From positions 1-5,078 of the forward strand of contig JAUXUE010000103.1 of assembly GCA_030681075.1 (NCBI GenBank): a stretch of 5,078 nt of DNA, read 5' to 3'. Below the pieces are notes generated by a model. The model searched no databases and was not told the DNA's origin. It worked only from the letters and a program-made list of their open reading frames with translations. Shown one piece after another: positions 1 to 4,295 of this stretch. A program made the translations under genes and the position numbers. The stretch comes from Candidatus Amesbacteria bacterium (GTDB lineage: Bacteria; Patescibacteriota; Microgenomatia; CAZETR01; Amesbacteraceae). Every line of letters begins with the position of its first letter. Within the stretch, counting starts at the first letter, position 1.

Positions 1-357
1 GCACCTACGTTGGCACCAAGTTGGACTCCAACTTCTGCTCCCACTCTAAAACCATCACCTATAGCTAGCCCAATTGTAATTCCTGCAACCCCAAAGCCAG
101 AGGTTCCAAAACCTGTTGACAATAGACCAAGTTTTGTACCACGACATGCAATACAAGAAACAGATAACATTAATATATGGTATGTTCAATCGGACCCAGT
201 TGATTATTGTGCTCCGCTTAAGGGTTGCAACAGAACAGTTGCGAAGTCGAAATATGACCCAAATCATCCAGAGTTTGAAGTAGGAAAATCTTATTTTACT
301 TCAACTATTACAAGAGATGGTTATGGTTCTGTAATTCAGTGGGACATCACTCCGTAA
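1..357 (+). CDS. C-terminal part of a proline-rich extracellular protein (5' partial)
   Basis: The frame is open from base 1 and ends at TAA 355-357, so the 118 visible residues are the tail of a longer protein. The internal TTG at 10 is not needed as a start. Residues 1-40 are a low-complexity Pro/Thr/Ser/Ala linker with repeated xPxP and TP units and KPEVPKPV at its end, the kind of flexible spacer found between cell-surface modules. It is followed by a compact tail of about 75 residues with only two cysteines (YCAPLKGC, possibly a disulfide), several aromatic residues and an end at QWDITP. No membrane segment or sorting signal is visible in the tail. I do not recognise the C-terminal domain. 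A secreted or surface role is inferred from the linker and from the secreted protein encoded next to it. A separate promoter follows, so it need not be in an operon with the next gene. Confidence 0.7.
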   Translation, partial: APTLAPSWTPTSAPTLKPSPIASPIVIPATPKPEVPKPVDNRPSFVPRHAIQETDNINIWYVQSDPVDYCAPLKGCNRTVAKSKYDPNHPEFEVGKSYFTSTITRDGYGSVIQWDITP

Positions 358-370
358 TTTATTAGCATTC

Positions 371-399
371 TTGCATAAGAGTCTATTTTTTGTTATATT
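371..399 (+). promoter_or_regulatory. Sigma70-type promoter of the Cys-rich protein gene
   Basis: TTGCAT (371-376), a 17-bp spacer and TATATT (394-399), with an extended -10 TG at 391-392. Transcription would start at about 406-408, on or next to the ATG at 408. No Shine-Dalgarno is seen in the short gap, so the mRNA is predicted to be leaderless. Confidence 0.55.
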
Positions 400-407
400 A
401 GTTTCTA

Positions 408-2363
408 ATGTCCGTAAAGAAGTTTTTAATATTTTTAGTTTGTATTTTAGTATCTTGGTTGGTTTTTATTATTCCAGATTCTATTTATGCAGCACCAGTA
501 TGCACCACAATCACTCAAGGATCACAGGCTGGTTGGATAACTTGTCAAGATTCTCCTTCTTCGCCAAGAGTAAGAGCCACCACATGTGAACAGTTGAGTG
601 GGATTGGATCGCAAACTTGTGGCGCAGGATCTGGATGTGGACCGACTGGATGTTACAACTGCTTCGATCAGGGAAATTGCGGGGGTGGGGGGACGACGCC
701 GCAGGGAAATAGTTGCCCAGCGGGATATGTGTACAACGATTGTGCCACAGGCTCAAATACCTGTGTTCCTGGGGAAAAATGGAATGCTTGTAAAACTGGA
801 AGTAATACTATTACCAATTGCCGCCAAGAGCCAAATAGCTGTCGATCCTGTACCAATGGAAGAAATGAAAATGTCTGTACTGGTGGGAATGCGCCTACAT
901 ATGGATGTTATAGAGAGGATTGTTTTGAATATAACTGTGGTATGAGATCGCAGTGTATGGATTATAATTGCGGTTGGAGATGGCAGTATGTACGTAACGA
1001 AGGCTGGGAAGAATATTGGGGTTGCGATCAATATTGTGCTGGTGATTATTGGGCTTGTGACAGATATTGTTACAACGGAAGAATGGAAACTTGTGGAGGG
1101 GAATGTTTAGGGTGGTCAAATCAATGGCGTGAAGATTGTACTGACCCATGTCTTGACCGGGGAGAAACTCGTACAGTTTGTGATGGTTCAAATACTTGCC
1201 AAGGGGGATATAGTTGGGACAATTGTGCCAATAATGGGACAAATTCCTGTAGAGGGGGCTGTGTGCCGTTGCCCTGCAACAGTGTGGCACCCAGTGTGCC
1301 GTTTTTGGTTTCACCAAAGAATAATGCCAATGTTTCAGGAACATCAGCAACATTAAATCTTGTCGTTGATAGTTATGGTACTCCATGTGCCGGTGGCAAC
1401 ACCAACCAAATTACAATCTATGTCAATCAATGTGATGCTTTGACTCCGGCCACGACCCTTTGGAAAACGACAGCTAGTACTTCAGAAGTTTATACCGGTG
1501 CTGGGGGCAAAGGCTATTGCTGGTCAGCAGAGGCTACCAATGGAGTGACGACATCGGCCAGATCAGCTACTGAGCGTTGGATTTTCTTACCCGGTGGTCA
1601 GCCCTGGTGGCAGGTATCTGGGGGTGGAGTCATGGCTATAGGTGGCATTTCCTCCAAAGTAAACTCTGGCAAGACTCTGATCAAGGATTCTCCCGCAGTA
1701 CTGGTTGCTGGAGGAACGATTGATCTCAATGGTCAGAAAGCCAGCTCTACCGATTGGCAAGCCAATGATCCTACTGCCATTAGCACTAAATTAAATTATA
1801 GATATGATTATTGGGAAGCCAAGTCCCGGGTCTTGGCTACAGTTAGACCAGCAAGTCTTTCGACAGAATTAAATTCACAAGATCAATTATTGGGTGGAAG
1901 TGTCGAAAATGGCGTCTCATATTTTCTAGTTACTGGGAACCTAAATATAAATATTCCATTGGCACTAGGTGATCAAAAGATCGTTATTTTGGCGGACGGT
2001 GATGTAACTATAAGAAATAATATTAATTTTACTGATAATACTGGTCTATTTGCCTTGTTGGCAAAAGGGGATATCACGATAGATTCCCAAGTAGGCACAG
2101 ACACAGGCACAGGAGCTGACCCAGATACATTACCCGCTCACTTGGAAGGCATATTTTTGGCAGGGAGAAATTTCAATTCCGGCACTGGCTCAAAACAACT
2201 TAGGATCGAGGGACCGGTTATTGGCATGAGCAGCGTCAATTTTGGCCGGCAATTAAATTCCGCTTGGCCAAATGAATATGTGGTCTTCAGACCAGATATT
2301 ATTCTCAATTTACCCAAGCAGCTCTTGCGCCAGAATCATCTCTGGCGGGAAGCCCGGCCTTGA
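408..2363 (+). CDS. Secreted cysteine-rich surface protein with Ig/Fn3-like and beta-rich C-terminal domains
   Basis: A protein of 651 residues. Residues 1-28 form a signal peptide: KK, then a hydrophobic core at about 6-22, then SIYA|AP as a likely signal peptidase I site. Residues 32-290 hold 35 cysteines among many Gly, Asn, Tyr and Trp. The motif GSNTCxxGxxWxxC occurs twice (115-128 and 260-273), and pairs of cysteines recur at 11-residue steps (172/183, 177/188, 206/217, 210/221). Residues 293-395 resemble an Ig/Fn3-like module (PxVPFLVSPKNNANVSG start, WIFLP end) with three more cysteines. From PWWQV (399-403) to the end runs a beta-strand-rich region (VLVAGGTIDL, KIVILADGDVTI, LLAKGDITI, LRIEGPVIG) that ends in FRPDIILNLP and WREARP. 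I recall this arrangement from surface proteins of Microgenomates; it may be a beta-helix. There is no C-terminal membrane anchor or LPXTG motif. The function is unknown; attachment or surface-layer structure is inference. The ATG is fixed by the signal peptide and by the promoter just upstream. Confidence 0.9.
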   Translation: MSVKKFLIFLVCILVSWLVFIIPDSIYAAPVCTTITQGSQAGWITCQDSPSSPRVRATTCEQLSGIGSQTCGAGSGCGPTGCYNCFDQGNCGGGGTTPQGNSCPAGYVYNDCATGSNTCVPGEKWNACKTGSNTITNCRQEPNSCRSCTNGRNENVCTGGNAPTYGCYREDCFEYNCGMRSQCMDYNCGWRWQYVRNEGWEEYWGCDQYCAGDYWACDRYCYNGRMETCGGECLGWSNQWREDCTDPCLDRGETRTVCDGSNTCQGGYSWDNCANNGTNSCRGGCVPLPCNSVAPSVPFLVSPKNNANVSGTSATLNLVVDSYGTPCAGGNTNQITIYVNQCDALTPATTLWKTTASTSEVYTGAGGKGYCWSAEATNGVTTSARSATERWIFLPGGQPWWQVSGGGVMAIGGISSKVNSGKTLIKDSPAVLVAGGTIDLNGQKASSTDWQANDPTAISTKLNYRYDYWEAKSRVLATVRPASLSTELNSQDQLLGGSVENGVSYFLVTGNLNINIPLALGDQKIVILADGDVTIRNNINFTDNTGLFALLAKGDITIDSQVGTDTGTGADPDTLPAHLEGIFLAGRNFNSGTGSKQLRIEGPVIGMSSVNFGRQLNSAWPNEYVVFRPDIILNLPKQLLRQNHLWREARP

Positions 2364-2388
2364 CAAATGTCTGACATTGTCTTACAAT
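2360..2388 (+). promoter_or_regulatory. Consensus promoter of the brnT/brnA pair
   Basis: TTGACA (2360-2365), a 17-bp spacer and TACAAT (2383-2388). The -35 overlaps the TGA stop of the preceding gene. The -10 touches the ATG at 2389, so a start of transcription at about 2395 would fall inside the brnT coding region. Confidence 0.6.
2366..2378. promoter_or_regulatory. Palindrome inside the brnT promoter spacer, candidate operator
   Basis: AATGTC-T-GACATT is a perfect 6-bp inverted repeat around one base. With a one-base bulge the symmetry widens to GACAAATGTC/GACATTGTC (2362-2380 region). It lies between the -35 and -10, the usual place for a ribbon-helix-helix antitoxin to block its own promoter. 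Binding by the BrnA encoded downstream is inferred. Confidence 0.5.
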
Positions 2389-2649
2389 ATGAATAATATA
2401 AATATATCAGAATTAATTTGGGACGAGTTTAATTCTGAACATATTTCTAAACACAATGTGGCAATATATGAAGTTAATGAAGCCTGTCAAAATGTTTTGC
2501 AGACCAGTGAAGCTAAATTGGGACGAATTTCAGTGGTTGCTAAGACAAAATCAGGTAGGTATTTAACCATGATTCTAGCTCATAAAGGCGATGACAGTTA
2601 TTATCCGGTTTCTGTACGAGATTCAAACAAAAATGAAAAAACAAAATAA
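2389..2649 (+). CDS. brnT: BrnT-family toxin (type II toxin-antitoxin)
   Basis: A protein of 86 residues, close to the usual BrnT length of about 90. BrnT toxins have a RelE-like fold and act as ribonucleases that stop translation. The family pattern is visible: LIWDEFNSEHISKHNV (residues 9-24), matching the WDxxKxxxNxxKHxV signature; a central GRISVVAKTKSGRYLTMILA stretch of beta strands (45-64); and VSVRDSNKNEKTK (74-86), corresponding to the xSARxAxxxER end of the family. The ATG at 2389 is chosen because it sits just before the conserved start of the domain; the longer frame from 2272 would lie in the preceding gene. No Shine-Dalgarno is seen. The stop overlaps the start of the antitoxin by 17 nt, so the two are translated as a unit. 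Family assignment is by recognition of motifs, and the activity of this divergent copy is untested. Confidence 0.8.
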   Translation: MNNINISELIWDEFNSEHISKHNVAIYEVNEACQNVLQTSEAKLGRISVVAKTKSGRYLTMILAHKGDDSYYPVSVRDSNKNEKTK

Positions 2650-2896
2650 AATTCCAAAATTTAAGACCTATGAGGAAGAGGCAAATTTTTGGGACACCCA
2701 TAGTTTTACAGATTTTCCAGGTGAATTTAAGCCAGCAAAAGTGATTTTTAATCTTAAAAAATCCAAAGATGATAGTTTGACCGTCAGATTACAATCAAAT
2801 TTAAAAACCAAGTTGGTCGAAATTGCCAACCAAGCGGGTGTCAATGCCTCAACTTTGGCTCGAATGTGGATAGTTGAAAAGCTGCGAGCAGTATGA
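2633..2896 (+). CDS. brnA: BrnA/CopG-type ribbon-helix-helix antitoxin
   Basis: A protein of 87 residues. The N-terminal part KIPKFKTYEEEANFWDTHSFTDF (6-28) is the typical opening of CopG-like antitoxins that pair with BrnT: a 'FxxxxEEAxFW' helix that contacts the toxin. Residues 48-85 (SLTVRLQSNLKTKLVEIANQ and the following GVNASTLARMWIVEKL) form a ribbon-helix-helix DNA-binding unit, with the SLTVRL strand followed by two helices. Known family members neutralise BrnT and repress their own promoter. The ATG at 2633 lies inside the end of brnT in another frame. The longer frame from 2591 is rejected because it would only add residues from within brnT. Likely operators are the palindrome at 2366-2378 and perhaps the related repeat at 2894-2913, which begins on this gene's stop codon. 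Confidence 0.8.
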   Translation: MKKQNKIPKFKTYEEEANFWDTHSFTDFPGEFKPAKVIFNLKKSKDDSLTVRLQSNLKTKLVEIANQAGVNASTLARMWIVEKLRAV

Positions 2897-2913
2897 CCAT
2901 TTGACAAAGGTCA
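2894..2913. repeat. Imperfect palindrome overlapping the next promoter, candidate operator
   Basis: TGACC(A)TTTG-A-CAAAGGTCA: 9-bp arms with one bulged base around a single central base. It begins on the brnA stop codon and covers the -35 of the next gene. The single-base centre is too short for an RNA hairpin loop and no T-run follows, so a protein-binding site fits better than a terminator. Confidence 0.45.
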
Positions 2914-2930
2914 ACTATTAAGTTTATTAT
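2901..2930 (+). promoter_or_regulatory. Promoter of the small membrane-anchored protein gene
   Basis: TTGACA (2901-2906), an 18-bp spacer and TATTAT (2925-2930). The ATG is at 2937, so transcription should start on the start codon (leaderless). The block TTGACAAAGGTC here matches TTGACAAATGTC at the brnT promoter at 11 of 12 bases. Confidence 0.55.
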
Positions 2931-2936
2931 GAATAT

Positions 2937-3317
2937 ATGAGCAAAAGTTTGATTTTTATAGTTTTGGCATTGATGGTAGGCGCAGGGGTAGGATATTTTG
3001 TCGGTGTGAGTAGGGGCGCGGTATCCGCGCCCAAAACGGCAGTTGTTGTACCAAGCCCCAGTCCAAAAGTGGTAGCAGAGGAGAAGTTTGAAAATATCAA
3101 AGCTGATGTCAAATTTGCCGATGGCAAGAAATTTACCTATACCCAAGATGGTAAAGACAAGACCTTGACCGATCTGACAGGAATTACGGTCTGGAAATCA
3201 ACCAAAGAAGGCGAGAAGCCATCCAAGATGGATTGGAGCGCTGTCAAGGCTGGTATGAATGTCCAATTGGCCTCAGAGAAGGCCACTGGCAAGATAGTTG
3301 CTGTACTTGTGCTATAA
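2937..3317 (+). CDS. Small membrane-anchored extracytoplasmic protein
   Basis: A protein of 126 residues. Residues 4-24 (SLIFIVLALMVGAGVGYFVG) are an uncleaved membrane anchor or signal sequence. Then comes a linker (about 25-50) with PSPSP, and a soluble domain of about 75 residues rich in Lys, Asp and Thr with likely beta strands: KADVKFADGKKFTYT, TLTDLTGITVWK and GMNVQLAS, ending GKIVAVLVL. The 'GMxVxLAS...TGKIVAVxV' ending resembles small beta-barrel domains of the DUF5666 kind, but I cannot assign it firmly. No catalytic motif is seen. It has its own promoter with a palindrome on the -35, and the ATG is set by that promoter and by the anchor. The promoter similarity with brnT suggests shared control, which is inference. 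Its last codons also hold the promoter of the next gene. Confidence 0.8.
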   Translation: MSKSLIFIVLALMVGAGVGYFVGVSRGAVSAPKTAVVVPSPSPKVVAEEKFENIKADVKFADGKKFTYTQDGKDKTLTDLTGITVWKSTKEGEKPSKMDWSAVKAGMNVQLASEKATGKIVAVLVL

Positions 3318-3318
3318 T
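3310..3318 (+). promoter_or_regulatory. Extended -10 promoter of the zinc-ribbon gene
   Basis: TGCTATAAT, a perfect extended -10 (TGnTATAAT), lies across the TAA stop of the preceding gene. No good -35 is seen, as is common for this promoter type. Transcription would start at about 3325 and give a leader of about 57 nt. Confidence 0.6.
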
Positions 3319-3338
3319 GTCTGTATTCTGTATCGTAG

Positions 3339-3373
3339 ACCTCCTTTTAGGAGCGAAATCGCGTAAAGGAGGT
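3339..3373 (+). promoter_or_regulatory. Bistable leader hairpin that can sequester the Shine-Dalgarno
   Basis: ACCTCCTTT (3339-3347) is exactly complementary to AAAGGAGGT (3365-3373), the ribosome binding site of the next gene, giving a 9-bp helix that would shut translation. The same strand can instead pair nearby, CTCCT (3341-3345) with AGGAG (3349-3353) around a TTT loop, which frees the ribosome site. A small GCG/CGC helix (3353-3355/3360-3362) can nest in the closed form. ACCTCCTTT also copies the anti-Shine-Dalgarno tail of 16S rRNA. The switching signal is unknown: temperature, a ligand or a protein are all possible. It is seen in sequence only. Confidence 0.6.
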
Positions 3374-3381
3374 GAATTCTA

Positions 3382-3672
3382 GTGCAAGACAAAACAATGA
3401 AATGTAAAGACTGTGGCAAGGATTTTGTGTGGACAGCTGGCGAACAGCAATTCTACCAAGATAAAGGATTTTCCAATCCACCTTCCCGCTGTGCGGACTG
3501 CCGAAAGGCCAACAAGAATGCGAGTTTTGGTGGGGGTGGAGCGTCCCGTGGACCCCGACAAGACTTTCCTATTACTTGTTCCAAATGTGGCAAAGCTGAC
3601 ACTGTACCATTCCAGCCCAAGGGGCCGGATGTATTGTGCCGAGACTGCTTTAAAGCCAGTAAAGGACGATAA
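3382..3672 (+). CDS. Double zinc-ribbon protein
   Basis: A protein of 96 residues with two four-cysteine zinc sites. The first, CKDC (8-11) with CADC (37-40), encloses KDFVWTAGEQQFYQDKGF and NPPSRC, the pattern of the 'probable zinc-binding domain' family (zf-trcl-like). A Gly/Ser/Arg-rich linker (49-60) leads to the second, CSKC (66-69) with CRDC (86-89), enclosing GKADTVPFQPKG. No catalytic residues are evident; the basic linker fits RNA or DNA binding, but that is inference. The start is GTG 3382, placed 9 nt after GGAGG, the only textbook ribosome binding site among the genes here. The ATG at 3397 would be too far from it. Expression is likely set by the leader structure described at 3339-3373. 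In other genomes relatives occur near cold-shock proteins; none is visible here. Confidence 0.85.
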   Translation: MQDKTMKCKDCGKDFVWTAGEQQFYQDKGFSNPPSRCADCRKANKNASFGGGGASRGPRQDFPITCSKCGKADTVPFQPKGPDVLCRDCFKASKGR

Positions 3673-3678
3673 TAGATG

Positions 3679-3709
3679 GGAGCTAGGGTTATAATATAAC
3701 TATAGCTCC
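3679..3709 (+). promoter_or_regulatory. 31-bp palindrome with TATAAT at its centre, before tRNA-Ala(CGC)
   Basis: GGAGCTA (3679-3685) pairs with TAGCTCC (3703-3709), and GTTATA (3688-3693) with TATAAC (3695-3700) around one A, with a 2-nt mismatch between the two stems. TATAAT (3690-3695) is the likely -10 of the tRNA, 14 nt before it; no clear -35 is present. The repeat ends exactly at the base before the mature tRNA 5' end. It could be an operator, or a hairpin at the 3' end of the zinc-ribbon mRNA; no T-run follows. Confidence 0.5.
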
Positions 3710-3780
3710 GGGCCATTAGCACAGTGGTAATGCATCCCGCTCGCAGCGGGAAAACGGGAGTCCGATTCTCCCATGGTCCA
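3710..3780 (+). tRNA. tRNA-Ala (anticodon CGC)
   Basis: 71 nt without encoded CCA. Acceptor GGGCCAT/ATGGTCC (7 bp) with the G3:U70 wobble pair that marks alanine tRNAs, and discriminator A at 3780. The short D stem is GCA/TGC with GG in its loop. Anticodon stem TCCCG/CGGGA, loop CTCGCAG, anticodon CGC at 3742-3744 (reads GCG). The variable loop AAAC has 4 nt. T stem GGGAG/CTCCC, with loop TCCGATT, where position 55 is C instead of the near-universal T. Confidence 0.9.
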
Positions 3781-3894
3781 CACTCCGCTCTTTCGTTAGC
3801 ACTTCAGAGCTTCGCGTGGCACAGCCACCCAATGACTATAAAGACTTAGCGTAGGAAAGGAGTGTGTCCCGCGTAGCTTTAGCGAAGTGGGGCG
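3775..3894. repeat. Left inverted-repeat flank (blocks A, B, C) of the GIY-YIG cassette
   Basis: Three blocks have reverse-complement partners beyond the gene. A is GGTCCACACT (3775-3784, overlapping the tRNA 3' end); B is 3810-3830, containing a small hairpin GTGGC-aca-GCCAC; C is 3875-3894, with the core AGCTTTAGCGAAGTGGGGCG. B matches its partner except for one inserted base, and C matches at 19 of 20. This flank can also fold on its own, because CACACTCC (3779-3786) pairs with GGAGTGTG (3859-3866) and TTTC (3791-3794) with GAAA (3855-3858). Confidence 0.75.
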
Positions 3895-3896
3895 AC

Positions 3897-3902
3897 TATA
3901 AT
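3897..3902 (+). promoter_or_regulatory. -10 box of the GIY-YIG gene
   Basis: TATAAT, with the ATG starting 6 nt after its end, so a leaderless transcript is predicted. No convincing -35 is seen; inverted-repeat block C occupies that region. Confidence 0.45.
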
Positions 3903-3908
3903 AATCTT

Positions 3909-4145
3909 ATGTATTACTCGTATCTACTCAAACTCTCAAATAATACACTATATTCTGGGTTTTCTGAAAAACTTGCACAACGTATAAACGAACACAATGC
4001 CGGAAATGTAACGGCGACACATAAATATTTACCCGTTCAACTTGTTTTTTATGCTGCATTTATTAATAAGAAAAAGGCACTTGATTTTGAGAAATATTTA
4101 AAATCCAGTTCAGGTTTTGCGTTTAGGAACAAAAGACTAGTTTAA
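3909..4145 (+). CDS. Small GIY-YIG nuclease-domain protein
   Basis: A protein of 78 residues, the full length of a stand-alone GIY-YIG (UvrC/YhbQ-like) domain. The first motif is YSYLL (3-7, in place of GIY) and the second LYSGF (14-18, in place of YIG). Further conserved positions are Arg25 and His29 in QRINEHN, the LPVQLVFYAAF strand (41-51), and the metal-binding Glu61 in FEKYLKS. The active-site Tyr15, Arg25, His29 and Glu61 are all present, so it could cut DNA. The ATG at 3909 is chosen because the domain begins there and a -10 box lies just upstream. The frame continues to a GTG at 3864, but that would translate repeat block C and has a Shine-Dalgarno-like AAAGGAG only 1 nt away. The repeats end 14 nt before the ATG and resume 1 nt after the TAA, as if the gene travels as a cassette. 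Function in the cell is unknown. Confidence 0.85.
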   Translation: MYYSYLLKLSNNTLYSGFSEKLAQRINEHNAGNVTATHKYLPVQLVFYAAFINKKKALDFEKYLKSSSGFAFRNKRLV

Positions 4146-4146
4146 A

Positions 4147-4230
4147 CGCCCCACTACGCTAAAGCTTCGTTGGGGGCAAGGGTGGCTTGCCACGCGAAGT
4201 CCCGATGTTCATCGGGACGAAGTGTGGACC
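4147..4230. repeat. Right inverted-repeat flank (blocks C', B', A') of the GIY-YIG cassette
   Basis: C' (4147-4166) begins one base after the GIY-YIG stop and is the reverse complement of block C at 19 of 20 positions. B' (4180-4199) mirrors block B with one base missing and holds its own hairpin GTGGC-tt-GCCAC (4182-4193). A' AGTGTGGACC (4221-4230) mirrors block A and overlaps the 3' end of tRNA-Ala(GGC). The three blocks occur in mirror order to the left flank. Confidence 0.75.
4199..4218. repeat. Perfect 9-bp hairpin within the right flank
   Basis: GTCCCGATG-TT-CATCGGGAC. The left flank has no copy at the matching place (3785-3809). No T-run follows on either strand, so it is not a standard terminator, though it could stop or process the transcript after the - strand tRNA. 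Confidence 0.6.
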
Positions 4231-4295
4231 CGAGGGGAATCGAACCCCTGACTAGTCTATGCCATAGACTTGTGTTACCGCTATACTACGGGCCC
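4225..4295 (-). tRNA. tRNA-Ala (anticodon GGC)
   Basis: 71 nt without encoded CCA. Read on the - strand: acceptor GGGCCCG/CGGGTCC with the G3:U70 alanine pair, and discriminator A at 4225. D arm GTAT..ACAC with one A-C mismatch and GG in its loop. Anticodon stem AGTCT/AGACT, loop ATGGCAT, anticodon GGC (bases 4261-4263, reads GCC/GCT). Variable loop AGTC. T stem AGGGG/CCCCT with the normal loop TTCGATT. Its first 15 bases are also the last codons of the gene upstream of it, so it is probably transcribed with that gene and freed by RNase P. Confidence 0.92.

Noticed and set aside
598..945. 115-codon + strand frame inside the Cys-rich gene
   Set aside because: It is a shadow frame: the main frame has the signal peptide, repeated cysteine motifs and a full-length domain order.
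895..1386. Open frame of 163 codons on the - strand
   Set aside because: It lies wholly antisense to the Cys-rich gene, has no ribosome site or promoter, and its product is a low-complexity His/Asn/Tyr-rich string caused by the codons on the other strand.
2272..2388. Longer N-terminus for BrnT starting at 2272
   Set aside because: It would overlap the end of the preceding gene, and the added residues do not look like BrnT, which begins just before the WDE motif.
408..2896. Alternative genetic code with UGA as glycine
   Set aside because: TGA at 2361-2363 and 2894-2896 ends proteins at natural family ends, and no frame continues sensibly past them.
2894..2913. Palindrome after brnA as a transcription terminator
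   Set aside because: The centre is a single base, no T-run follows, and it covers the -35 of the next gene.
3864..3908. GTG start at 3864 for the GIY-YIG gene
   Set aside because: The AAAGGAG is only 1 nt from the GTG, the extra residues come from repeat block C, and a -10 box lies just before the ATG at 3909.
4199..4218. GC-rich hairpin as a rho-independent terminator
   Set aside because: Neither strand has a T-run after it.
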